A DNA stretch of 64,000 nt from NCBI RefSeq assembly GCF_021378075.1, contig NZ_JAJUOS010000011.1, forward strand, positions 62,001-126,000, read 5' to 3'. A model generated the notes under the pieces. That model was not told the DNA's origin, did not search any database, and saw nothing but the letters and a program-made list of their open reading frames with translations. Numbering within the stretch: the first letter of the stretch is position 1; every line of letters begins with the position of its first letter. The DNA is from Rhodobacter flavimaris (GTDB taxonomy: Bacteria > Pseudomonadota > Alphaproteobacteria > Rhodobacterales > Rhodobacteraceae). Of the stretch, positions 28,884 to 36,955 are shown in pieces. Made by a program: the position numbers and the translations under genes.

Positions 28884-29501
28884 TCAGGCGTCGTCGCCAC
28901 CCGCACCTGGCTTTTCATAGCCATAGCGGGCGAATAGACGGCTTTGCCCCATGAAGAAGGCGAACATGATGATCGTCAGCCCGAAGGTCTTGAAGTTGAC
29001 CCAGGTCTGATCCGACATCGTGCGCCAGATTGCCTCGTTCGCGATGGCAAGGCCGAAGAAGAGCGCGATCAGACGTTTGGTCAGGATGATCCAGCCCTCG
29101 TGCTGCATGGGCAGCGCGTCATCCATCACCAGTTGCAGCCAGGGCTTGCCGCGCATCAGCCCCACGCTCAGCAGCACAGCGAACAAGAGATAAATCAGCG
29201 TGGGCTTCATCTTGAAAAACTTGGGATCATTGAGCCAGACCGACAGCCCGCCGAACACCACCACCAGCACGAGCGTCGCGATCTGCATGGGCGCCAGCCG
29301 CCCTGTCAGCCGCCACAGCGCCAGCGTCGTCGCCACCAGAAGCGGGACAAACAGCGCGGTCGCCACCACAAAGCCCGAATAGGCCGTCCCCCCGATGGTG
29401 ACATCGGTATCCTTGAGGCGCGAGAAGGCCACGAAGAACACGACCAGCGGCCCGAACTCGAGCCCCGCCTTCACCCAGGGATTGATCTTGCGTCCTGCCA
29501 T
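28884..29501 (-). CDS. yciB: Inner membrane septation protein YciB/IspZ
   Basis: The 205-residue product begins INPWVKAGLEFGPLVVFFVA and has five or so membrane helices and the KPTLIYLLFAVLLSVGL segment typical of YciB (intracellular septation protein A). The family affects cell envelope synthesis and septation; the exact role is unclear. I chose the ATG at 29501, two bases from the stop of the upstream transporter gene, so the two are likely co-transcribed with ftsY. Confidence 0.88.
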   Translation of the reverse strand: MAGRKINPWVKAGLEFGPLVVFFVAFSRLKDTDVTIGGTAYSGFVVATALFVPLLVATTLALWRLTGRLAPMQIATLVLVVVFGGLSVWLNDPKFFKMKPTLIYLLFAVLLSVGLMRGKPWLQLVMDDALPMQHEGWIILTKRLIALFFGLAIANEAIWRTMSDQTWVNFKTFGLTIIMFAFFMGQSRLFARYGYEKPGAGGDDA

Positions 29502-29503
29502 TC

Positions 29504-30403
29504 CTACCCCGCCACTTCGACGATTACGGCACCCACCGCGATCAGCGCCATCAGCGCAGTGCGGCGCGGCCCCACCTTTTCCCCCAGCACCAGCCAGCCG
29601 ATCAGCGCGGCGAACACGGTCGAGGTCTCGCGCAGCACGGCGGCCTGCCCGACATTGTCGAGCCGCGTGGCCATCATGATCGCGCCAAAGGAGAAATAGG
29701 CCACGAAAGCCCCGATGACACCCCTTTTCAGAAGCGGCACGAATTCCGAGGACGGCACGTTGCGCCAGCGCCGCAGCGTCAGGAGCGGCATGAACCAGCC
29801 GTCGATGAAGAAGAACCACGCAAGAAAGGTGAACGGGTCGGCGGTCGCGCGGATGCCATAGGCGTCGTAGGTGGTGTAAAGCGCCACGAACCCGCCCGTC
29901 AGCACCGCAAAGCCAAGCGCAGGGATCATCGTCTCGCGGTTCAGGGTGATGGTGCGCAGGTTGTAGAGCGCAAGGCCGTAGATGCCCGCGACCAGCACGC
30001 CAACGCCAACCCACTGGCCCGCGTTGAAATGCTCATCAAACAGGAACCCCGCCCCGATGACCGCGAAGAGCGGGCCGGTGCCGCGCACGACCGGATAGAC
30101 GACCGTATAGGCGCCCCGGCTGTAGGTCATCGCCTGCGCCAGCTTGTAGCCCGCATGAATCACGAAGACGCCCGCAAAGATCGGCCACATATGCGGCTCG
30201 GGCCAGGGCACGACAAACAGGGCAAAGGGCGCGGCGATCAGGCCATAACAGGCGTCGATGGCCGCGCGGCTCAGCCACGGGTCATGCCGCCCTTTTTGCA
30301 ACGCGCCGAACAACGCATGGAGCAACGCGGCAAGCAGCGCCAGCGCCAATGCCGCCTGATGGCCTGCGGCCGTGCCCTCAAGCGACGTGAGAAATTCGCT
30401 CAT
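29504..30403 (-). CDS. EamA-like DMT-superfamily transporter
   Basis: The 299-residue product has about ten hydrophobic helices arranged as two similar halves, with GYKLAQAMTYSRGAYTVVYP in the first and RETSTVFAALIGWLVLGEKV in the second, typical of EamA permeases. The substrate is unknown. It lies between ftsY and yciB in one minus-strand run, with a 30-bp gap to ftsY. Confidence 0.82.
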   Translation of the reverse strand: MSEFLTSLEGTAAGHQAALALALLAALLHALFGALQKGRHDPWLSRAAIDACYGLIAAPFALFVVPWPEPHMWPIFAGVFVIHAGYKLAQAMTYSRGAYTVVYPVVRGTGPLFAVIGAGFLFDEHFNAGQWVGVGVLVAGIYGLALYNLRTITLNRETMIPALGFAVLTGGFVALYTTYDAYGIRATADPFTFLAWFFFIDGWFMPLLTLRRWRNVPSSEFVPLLKRGVIGAFVAYFSFGAIMMATRLDNVGQAAVLRETSTVFAALIGWLVLGEKVGPRRTALMALIAVGAVIVEVAG

Positions 30404-30433
30404 GGCGCCATGGCCCCTTGTGGCGCATGGCCC

Positions 30434-31495
30434 TTATTCATTCGCGCCGACCAGTGCGCGGGCAAAGTCCTCGGGGTCGAAGGGCGCCAGATCGTCGATC
30501 TGCTCACCCACGCCGATGGCATGGATCGGCAGACCGAACTTGTCCGCCAGCGCGACCAGAACGCCGCCCTTGGCGGTGCCGTCGAGCTTGGTCATCACCA
30601 GCCCCGAGACATCGGCGATCTTCGAAAAGATCTCGACCTGACTTAGCGCGTTCTGCCCCGTCGTCGCGTCCAGCACCAGAAGCGTGTTATGCGGCGCGGT
30701 CTCGTCCTTCTTGCGGATCACGCGGACGATCTTGGCCAGTTCCTCCATCAGGTCGGCGCGGTTTTGCAGCCGCCCGGCGGTGTCGATCATCAACAGATCC
30801 GCACCGTCCTCCTGCGCCTTGGTGAGCGCATCGAAGGCAAGCGAGGCCGGGTCCGAGCCCTCGGGCGCGGTCAGCACTGGCACCCCGGCGCGGTCGCCCC
30901 AGACCTTGAGCTGCTCGACCGCCGCAGCGCGAAACGTATCGCCCGCCGCGATCACCACCTGCTTGCCTGCCGCGCGGAACTGCGAGGCGAGCTTGCCGAT
31001 CGTCGTGGTCTTGCCCGAGCCGTTCACGCCCACTACCAGCACCACCTGCGGGCGCTTGGGGTAAATGGGCAGCGGGCGAGCCACCGGCTCCATGATGCGG
31101 GCGATCTCATCGGCCAGAAGCGCCTTGATCTCGGGGACCGACAGCTTCTTGCCCATCCGCCCTTCGGCGATATTCGCGCTGACCCGCAGCGCCGTATCGA
31201 CGCCCATATCCGAGGCGATCAGCAGCTCTTCGAGGCTTTCGAGCATCTCATCGTCAAGCACCCGGCGCGGGGCGGCGGCATCCTCACCCTTGCCCAGAAG
31301 CCGCCCGAAGAAGCCGGGCTTGCGCGCCTCGGCAGGCACCCGTGCAGGCTGCGGCGCCGTAGCGGCCGGAACCGCGGGCGCTGGCGCCTCGGGGGCTGCG
31401 GGCTCGGGCGCCTCGGCGACGATGGCCTCAAGCCCTTCTTCGAGCTTCGAGGAGGAGCGCGTCAGGCGCGACTTCAGTTTTTGGAAAAACGACAT
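30434..31495 (-). CDS. ftsY: Signal recognition particle receptor FtsY
   Basis: FtsY is the membrane-associated GTPase that receives SRP-ribosome complexes for co-translational insertion. The 353-residue product has an N-terminal acidic, Pro/Ala-rich A domain (about 1-60), then the NG domain with GVNGSGKTTTIGKLASQF near residue 158, DTAGRLQNRADLMEEL and TKLDGTAKGGVLVALADKFG. I chose the ATG at 31495 (MSFFQKLKSRL); ten more codons are open upstream but lack similarity. Confidence 0.95.
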   Translation of the reverse strand: MSFFQKLKSRLTRSSSKLEEGLEAIVAEAPEPAAPEAPAPAVPAATAPQPARVPAEARKPGFFGRLLGKGEDAAAPRRVLDDEMLESLEELLIASDMGVDTALRVSANIAEGRMGKKLSVPEIKALLADEIARIMEPVARPLPIYPKRPQVVLVVGVNGSGKTTTIGKLASQFRAAGKQVVIAAGDTFRAAAVEQLKVWGDRAGVPVLTAPEGSDPASLAFDALTKAQEDGADLLMIDTAGRLQNRADLMEELAKIVRVIRKKDETAPHNTLLVLDATTGQNALSQVEIFSKIADVSGLVMTKLDGTAKGGVLVALADKFGLPIHAIGVGEQIDDLAPFDPEDFARALVGANE

Positions 31496-31560
31496 CAGGC
31501 AGCCCTTCGGGTGGTTTCTTCTCACCTAATCAATCCGGGCGCCCGATGGAAGGGCGAAGC

Positions 31561-32178
31561 TCAGGCGGCGCCCCACAGGATCAGGGCCTGTCCGCACCAA
31601 TAAAGCACCCAGAGCAGCCGCTGGCAGGCGCGGCGCAGCGGCCCATCCCCTAGCACGAACATCTGAACGGCCAGCACGAGGTCCGAGGCGACGAAAAGCA
31701 TAGCGCCCGCGCGCAACATTCCGCGCCCCTCAAGCCCGAGGGCCGCAAGGCTCATCGCGAGGATCACCAGCACATAGCCTCGCACTGGCCAGCGCAGCGC
31801 GCCGGTCCGGGGGGCAAGCCAGACCTCGGTCGAGGCGCCAAGCAGCATGAGCGCCACGATGGCGGGCCAGCCGGGCATGCCCGCCCCCATGCCGATGAAG
31901 GCTACGACATAGCTAGCGTGGCCCGCTGCGAAACCCGCCATGCCCAGCAAAAACGCCCGCTCGCCGTCGCGCGACAGGAACCAGTCGCCGACCGCGCCAA
32001 GCGCCAGCCCAAGCGCGATGGTCCATGGCGCGCCAAGCAGCGGTGCGGCCAATGCCAGCGCCGCGACCGATCCGGTCTTGACCACACTCTTGCGCAGGGA
32101 GGATGGTGCCGTGGCAAATGCCAAGAACTGCCAAACCGCCAGAAGCGCCGCAATACTGACAAGAAGCTGCTCCATCAT
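31561..32178 (-). CDS. YhhN-family membrane protein (lysoplasmalogenase-like)
   Basis: The 205-residue product is polytopic (about 7-8 helices) with LGAVGDWFLSRDGERAFLLG and FVASDLVLAVQMF, which match the YhhN/TMEM86 family motifs with paired Asp residues. Eukaryotic TMEM86 hydrolyses lysoplasmalogen; the bacterial role is not established. Two adjacent ATG codons (32178 and 32175) are possible starts. It lies 65 bp upstream of ftsY and diverges from the alkB-like gene. Confidence 0.75.
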   Translation of the reverse strand: MMEQLLVSIAALLAVWQFLAFATAPSSLRKSVVKTGSVAALALAAPLLGAPWTIALGLALGAVGDWFLSRDGERAFLLGMAGFAAGHASYVVAFIGMGAGMPGWPAIVALMLLGASTEVWLAPRTGALRWPVRGYVLVILAMSLAALGLEGRGMLRAGAMLFVASDLVLAVQMFVLGDGPLRRACQRLLWVLYWCGQALILWGAA

Positions 32179-32272
32179 GGCGCCACAGCGCCAGAAAATC
32201 GCCGGGCGATCAAGGCTGACCCATCGGCAGTTCGCGCAACCGGCAAGGCTCCGACGCAAACGAGTATGAGTA

Positions 32273-33424
32273 ATGACGACCCAGACCGATCCGCCCCGTT
32301 CTCCCGGCCCGCTGTCCGCTCTTGCCCGTCTGGGGCGCGCGACGCCGGGCGTGGACCTGTTCGCGCTGGTGACGCTCGCACCCGTGCCACTGCTGCTTCT
32401 GGGTGCGTTCCTGGGCGGCGCCTTCGTCTGGGCCGCGCTGATCTACATGACGATCCTTATCTTCGCGCTCGACGAGATCATCGTCCGCGCCTCCCCCGAT
32501 GCGCCCGAAGGGGCCGAGTTTCCGGCCGCAGACAAGCTCTCGATCGCGCTTGGCTGCGCGCATTTCGTGCTGCTGGCGGTCGCGGTAGCGGCGGTGTCGG
32601 GGGCGACCGGCCTTGGTTGGGCCGCGCGGGCGGGCCTTTTCTGGGCCTTCGGGCTGTTCTTCGGGCAGGTGTCGAATTCGAACGCGCATGAACTGATCCA
32701 CCGCGCCAACTCACGTTTGTTCCAACTGGGCAAGTGGGTCTATATCTCGCTGCTGTTCGGGCATCACGCATCGGCGCACCGGCTGGTGCATCACCGTTTC
32801 GTCGCCACGCCCGACGACCCCAACACCGCCGCATTGGGTGAGGGCTTCTGGTCCTTCTTCTCCCGCGCCTGGAGCGGTTCGTTCATCGCCGGCTATGAGA
32901 TGGAGCGCACCCGCATCGTCACCGCCGCGCAGCAGGACGGGGCGCGACGGATGATCAACCCCTATGTCGGCTACGTGCTTGGCGGGTTGTGGTTTGTCCT
33001 GATCGCGGGGCTCGCCTTCGGACTGGCCGGGGTGCTGGCCTTCCTGGCGCTGAGCCTTTACGCGCAGCTTCAGCTGCTGCTGTCGGACTATGTCCAGCAT
33101 TACGGGCTGGAGCGCGCTCGTCTCGACGAGGCGCACTTTGAACCCGTCGATTTCCGCCACAGCTGGGATGCCCGCCAGCCGGTCTCCGCGCTCTGGATGC
33201 TGAACGCGCCGCGCCACTCGGACCACCACGCCCACCCGGCCCGCGCCTATCCCGCGCTGCGTCTTGGCGACACCCGCGACAAGGCGCGCCCCATGCTGCC
33301 CTACTCGCTGCCGGTGATGGCGACGCTTGCGCTGATCCCGACGCTGTGGCGACGCACGATGGACCGCAAGGTCCGCACCCTGCGCAAGCATCACGAGGCC
33401 GCTCGCGCGCCGCTCACTTCTTAG
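32273..33424 (+). CDS. alkB: AlkB-type alkane 1-monooxygenase
   Basis: AlkB is a membrane di-iron enzyme that hydroxylates the terminal carbon of alkanes using electrons from rubredoxin. The 383-residue product has the three histidine boxes HELIHR (about residue 138), HHASAHRLVHHR (about 164) and HSDHHAHPARAYPAL (about 315), set among membrane helices. No rubredoxin or rubredoxin reductase gene lies nearby, so the electron donor is elsewhere or the substrate differs. A related fatty-acid or membrane-lipid hydroxylase role is possible. Confidence 0.85.
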   Translation: MTTQTDPPRSPGPLSALARLGRATPGVDLFALVTLAPVPLLLLGAFLGGAFVWAALIYMTILIFALDEIIVRASPDAPEGAEFPAADKLSIALGCAHFVLLAVAVAAVSGATGLGWAARAGLFWAFGLFFGQVSNSNAHELIHRANSRLFQLGKWVYISLLFGHHASAHRLVHHRFVATPDDPNTAALGEGFWSFFSRAWSGSFIAGYEMERTRIVTAAQQDGARRMINPYVGYVLGGLWFVLIAGLAFGLAGVLAFLALSLYAQLQLLLSDYVQHYGLERARLDEAHFEPVDFRHSWDARQPVSALWMLNAPRHSDHHAHPARAYPALRLGDTRDKARPMLPYSLPVMATLALIPTLWRRTMDRKVRTLRKHHEAARAPLTS

Positions 33425-33482
33425 TGGCTTTCACTATGGGGCCGTTCGTGCCACTCTGCGGCCATTCTGACCGGAGTGTTTC

Positions 33483-33893
33483 ATGGCCCTGCCCCACCTG
33501 ATGACCGCCCTTGCCATTGCGCTTGTACCGAGCCTGGCCTTCGCGGCAGACGGCAAACCGCTCGACGCGGCGGGGTTCGACGCGCGCACGGTGGGCAAGA
33601 CGATCACCTATTTCTCGGGCGGCGAACCCTACGGGGTCGAGCAATACCTTCCCGGCCAGCGCGTGATCTGGGCCTTCACCGAGAGCGAATGCAAGGAAGG
33701 CCGCTGGTTTCAGGCGGGCGAGTTCATCTGCTTCGACTACCGCGACAACAACGGCCTGCAATGCTGGACCTTCTTTGATCGCCCCGAGGGGCTGATGGCC
33801 CGCTTCCAGGGCAGCCCGGAAAGCGAGCCGCTGATTTCGCTGCAAGAAAGCGACAAGCCCCTGTCCTGCCCCGGCCTGAACGTCGGCGTCTGA
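33483..33893 (+). CDS. Small secreted protein of unknown function
   Basis: The 136-residue product has a Sec signal peptide (about 1-21, ending PSLAFAA) and a mature part with four Cys residues (SECKEG, EFICFDY, LQCWTFF, LSCPGL), which could form two disulfides in the periplasm. It includes an aromatic stretch (YRDNNGLQCWTFFDRPEG). I recall similar uncharacterised proteins in Rhodobacterales but no function. It starts 58 bp after alkB and its TGA directly abuts the xseA stop. Confidence 0.75.
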   Translation: MALPHLMTALAIALVPSLAFAADGKPLDAAGFDARTVGKTITYFSGGEPYGVEQYLPGQRVIWAFTESECKEGRWFQAGEFICFDYRDNNGLQCWTFFDRPEGLMARFQGSPESEPLISLQESDKPLSCPGLNVGV

Positions 33894-35417
33894 TCAGAAC
33901 AGGCTGCCCTGCTTGGGCGGCTCGGGTTTCTTGGCGCGCGCGGCTTTGGGTGCGGGCTGCGGGGTCGGCGGGGCATCGGTGCCCGTGACCACCGGCAGAC
34001 GGCCATCGTGGAACTCAATCTCCAGCGCCGCGTGTGTGGCTGCGGCGGCCTTGCTGGTCACAACATCGTCGCCTGCGCGCACAACCGCATAGCCGCGCCG
34101 CAAGGTTTCGCGATAGCCAAGTGTCTGGCGCATCCGGTCAAGCCGCTCCAGCCGCTCCGCCAGCGCTTCGAAGCGGGCGCGCGGGACGCGGTGCAGGCGC
34201 TCACCCAGACCTTCCAACTGTGCGCGGCCCATGCGGTTCTGCTTCTCGGCATCGGCTCGGGTGCGCGCCAGCGCCGGGGCCAGTCGCCCCGCCAGCCCGG
34301 CCAGCCGCCGCGCCTCTTCCGCCATGTAGCGGCGCAAGACATGCGGGGCGATGCGCGCCTCAAGCGGCGCGAACATCGCGCGCTTACGCGTGGTAACCAT
34401 CCGCAGGGCGGGGCCAAGGCGGTCGCTCATCAGGTCGAACCGCTGCCGCGCAGGTTGCAGCAGCGTATCCGGGCGTCCAAGCGCGCGCGACAGATCGGAC
34501 AGCCGCTGGCCACGCTGATCAAGCCGCCCGCGCGTCGCCCGCGCCATACGCGCCTCGGCCTCGGCCAGCCGCGCGGCGAGTTCTGCGCGCACCGGCACCG
34601 CCATCTCGGCCGCCGCCGTGGGCGTTGGCGCGCGACGGTCCGAGGCAAAGTCAATCAGCGTCGTATCGGTCTCATGCCCGACGGCCGAGATCAGCGGAAT
34701 GCGGCTTTCGGCGGCGGCACGCACCACGGCTTCTTCGTTGAACCCCCACAGATCCTCAATCGAGCCACCACCACGCGCAACGATCAAAAGATCAGGGCGC
34801 GGGATCGGGCCACCCTCGGGCAGGGCATTGAAGCCCCGGATCGCGGCCGTCACCTCGGGCGCGCAGGCCTGCCCCTGCACCGCCACGGGCCAGATCAGCA
34901 CCCGGCGCGGAAAACGGTCACGCAGCCGATGCAGAATATCGCGGATTACCGCGCCCGAGGGCGAGGTCACCACACCGATCACCTCGGGCAGATAGGGCAG
35001 CGGGCGCTTGCGCGCGGCGTCAAACAGCCCCTCGGCCGCCAGCGCCTTGCGCCGCGCCTCAAGCATGGCCATCAGCGCGCCCGCCCCGGCGGGTTCGACA
35101 TCATCGACGATCAGCTGGTATTTCGACTGACCCGGAAAGGTCGTCAGCTTGCCGGTGGCGATGACCTCCATCCCCTCTTCGGGGCGCACCTGCATCCGCG
35201 CGACTTGCCCCTTCCAGCTGACCGCCGCGATCACCGCACGATCATCCTTGAGGTCAAAATAGAGATGCCCCGAGGACGGGCGCGAGACCCGCCCCACCTC
35301 GCCGCGCACGCGCACGCGGCCGAACTCGCCCTCGATCACGCGCTTCACCGCGCCCGAGATTTCCGAGACGGTATAGTCATGGGCGTTCGAGCCGGGGGTT
35401 TCGTCCAACAGATCCAT
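33894..35417 (-). CDS. xseA: Exodeoxyribonuclease VII large subunit
   Basis: XseA is the catalytic subunit of the single-strand exonuclease ExoVII. The 507-residue product has an N-terminal OB-fold domain (VRGEVGRVSRPSSGHLYFDL), the catalytic part with GVVTSPSGAVIRDILHRL and ARGGGSIEDLWGFNEE, HETDTTLIDFASDRRAPTPT, and a long Arg-rich coiled-coil region. The final 40 residues are low-complexity Pro/Ala/Lys. The small subunit xseB is not in the window. It diverges from purD across 68 bp. Confidence 0.94.
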   Translation of the reverse strand: MDLLDETPGSNAHDYTVSEISGAVKRVIEGEFGRVRVRGEVGRVSRPSSGHLYFDLKDDRAVIAAVSWKGQVARMQVRPEEGMEVIATGKLTTFPGQSKYQLIVDDVEPAGAGALMAMLEARRKALAAEGLFDAARKRPLPYLPEVIGVVTSPSGAVIRDILHRLRDRFPRRVLIWPVAVQGQACAPEVTAAIRGFNALPEGGPIPRPDLLIVARGGGSIEDLWGFNEEAVVRAAAESRIPLISAVGHETDTTLIDFASDRRAPTPTAAAEMAVPVRAELAARLAEAEARMARATRGRLDQRGQRLSDLSRALGRPDTLLQPARQRFDLMSDRLGPALRMVTTRKRAMFAPLEARIAPHVLRRYMAEEARRLAGLAGRLAPALARTRADAEKQNRMGRAQLEGLGERLHRVPRARFEALAERLERLDRMRQTLGYRETLRRGYAVVRAGDDVVTSKAAAATHAALEIEFHDGRLPVVTGTDAPPTPQPAPKAARAKKPEPPKQGSLF

Positions 35418-35485
35418 TGCGCGCCTTGCCTGATTTGGGTCCAGACCTTAGAAGGCGCAGCAAGGATGGCCAAGGGGGTTGAGCG

Positions 35486-36748
35486 ATGAATATTCTGTTG
35501 CTGGGTAGCGGTGGGCGTGAACATGCGCTGGCCTGGGCGATCAAGCAGAACCCGAAATGCGACCGGCTGATCGTCGCGCCGGGCAATGCCGGGATCGGCG
35601 CGGTTGCCGAACTGGCCTCGATCGACCCCTGCGACAGCGCCGCCGTGCTGGCCTGCGTCGAGGAAAACGCCATCGACTTCGTCGTGGTCGGCCCCGAGGC
35701 CCCTCTGGCCGCCGGCGTGGCCGACGCGCTGCGCGGCGCAGGCATCCTGACCTTCGGCCCCTCGGCCGCTGCCGCGAAACTTGAGTCCTCCAAGGCCTTC
35801 ACCAAGGAGATTTGCGACGCCTGCAAGGCGCCAACCGCAGGCTACGCGCGCTTCGACGACCTCGAAGAAGCCAAGGCCTATGTCCTCGCACAAGGCGCGC
35901 CTATCGTGGTCAAGGCCGATGGCCTCGCCGCCGGTAAGGGCGTCATCGTCGCGATGACCCTCGAAGAGGCGCTGACCGGTCTTGAGGAGATCTTCGGCGG
36001 TGCCTTCGGCGCGGCTGGCGCCGAGGTGGTGATCGAGGAATTCATGGAGGGCGAGGAAGCCTCGTTCTTCATCCTCTCGGACGGCGAGAACGTGCTGCCC
36101 GTCGGCACCGCGCAAGACCACAAGCGCGTGGGCGACGGTGACACCGGGCCGAACACGGGCGGGATGGGTGCTTACTCGCCCGCGCCGGTTCTGACAGACG
36201 CGATTCAGGCGCAGGTGCTGGATCAGATCGTCAAGCCGACCGTGGCCGAGATGGCCCGCCGCGGCACTCCGTTCCAGGGCGTGCTCTACGCGGGCCTGAT
36301 GATCAAGAACGGCCACGCGCGCCTTGTCGAATACAACGTGCGCTTCGGCGACCCCGAGTGTCAGGTGCTGATGCTCCGCCTCGGTGCGCAGGCGCTCGAT
36401 CTGCTCCTGGCCTGCGCCGAGGGCCGCCTGCCCGACGTTCAGGCGCAATGGGCCGACGATCACGCGCTGACGGTGGTGATGGCCGCCAAGGGCTACCCCG
36501 GAAGCTACGAGAAAGGTACCCCGATCAGTGGCCTCGACGCCCTGCCCGAAGACAGCTCCAACATGGTCTTCCACGCCGGCACCGCCCTACAAAACGGCCA
36601 ACTGGTCGCCACCGGCGGGCGCGTGCTCAACGTCACCGCACGCGGTACAACCCTGCGCGAAGCCCAACAAAAGGCCTACGCGATGGTCGACCAGATCGAC
36701 TGGCCCGAAGGCTTCTGCCGCAAGGACATCGGCTGGCGCGCGCTCTGA
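35486..36748 (+). CDS. purD: Phosphoribosylamine--glycine ligase
   Basis: PurD (GARS) joins glycine to phosphoribosylamine in purine synthesis. The 420-residue product starts MNILLLGSGGREHALAWAI and has the ATP-grasp segments KADGLAAGKGVIVA and PNTGGMGAYSPAPV, and VRFGDPECQVL near the metal site. It is followed by a hairpin terminator and the paired intergenic element. Confidence 0.96.
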   Translation: MNILLLGSGGREHALAWAIKQNPKCDRLIVAPGNAGIGAVAELASIDPCDSAAVLACVEENAIDFVVVGPEAPLAAGVADALRGAGILTFGPSAAAAKLESSKAFTKEICDACKAPTAGYARFDDLEEAKAYVLAQGAPIVVKADGLAAGKGVIVAMTLEEALTGLEEIFGGAFGAAGAEVVIEEFMEGEEASFFILSDGENVLPVGTAQDHKRVGDGDTGPNTGGMGAYSPAPVLTDAIQAQVLDQIVKPTVAEMARRGTPFQGVLYAGLMIKNGHARLVEYNVRFGDPECQVLMLRLGAQALDLLLACAEGRLPDVQAQWADDHALTVVMAAKGYPGSYEKGTPISGLDALPEDSSNMVFHAGTALQNGQLVATGGRVLNVTARGTTLREAQQKAYAMVDQIDWPEGFCRKDIGWRAL

Positions 36749-36756
36749 CGATCAAG

Positions 36757-36784
36757 AAAGGGGGGCTGTCTGCCCCCCTCTTTG
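36757..36784 (+). terminator. Terminator after purD (also the hairpin part of element copy C1)
   Basis: GGGGGGC (36760-36766) pairs with GCCCCCC (36772-36778) around a TGTCT loop, flanked by AAA upstream and TCTTT downstream. It is 11 bp after the purD stop. Confidence 0.65.
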
Positions 36785-36794
36785 CTTACAGCAA

Positions 36795-36876
36795 ATTCAC
36801 CCCCCGAGGATATTTCAACCACATTGAAGCGCATGTGCGTTTCCCTTCAATGTGGCCCAAATATCCCGGGGTGAAT
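36795..36876. repeat. Long imperfect inverted repeat from two converging intergenic elements (copies C1 and C2)
   Basis: The arms 36795-36829 and 36845-36876 pair through ATTCACCCC/GGGGTGAAT, GGATATTT/AAATATCC and CCACATTGAAG/CTTCAATGTGG, separated by small mismatches, with a 15-base centre. Each arm is the CACCCC-GGATATTT part of the element seen at 12.2 and 26.3 kb, with its G-rich hairpin outside it (36760-36778, and GGGGCGCGGCCCC on the minus strand at 36891-36903). It lies between the convergent purD and sdaA genes. Confidence 0.7.
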
Positions 36877-36955
36877 GGCCGCAGGCCAGAGGGGCCGCGC
36901 CCCTGAGGCGACCGACGAGCGGCGGGCTTGCCCGCCCGAGGAGGGCGCACTCTCC

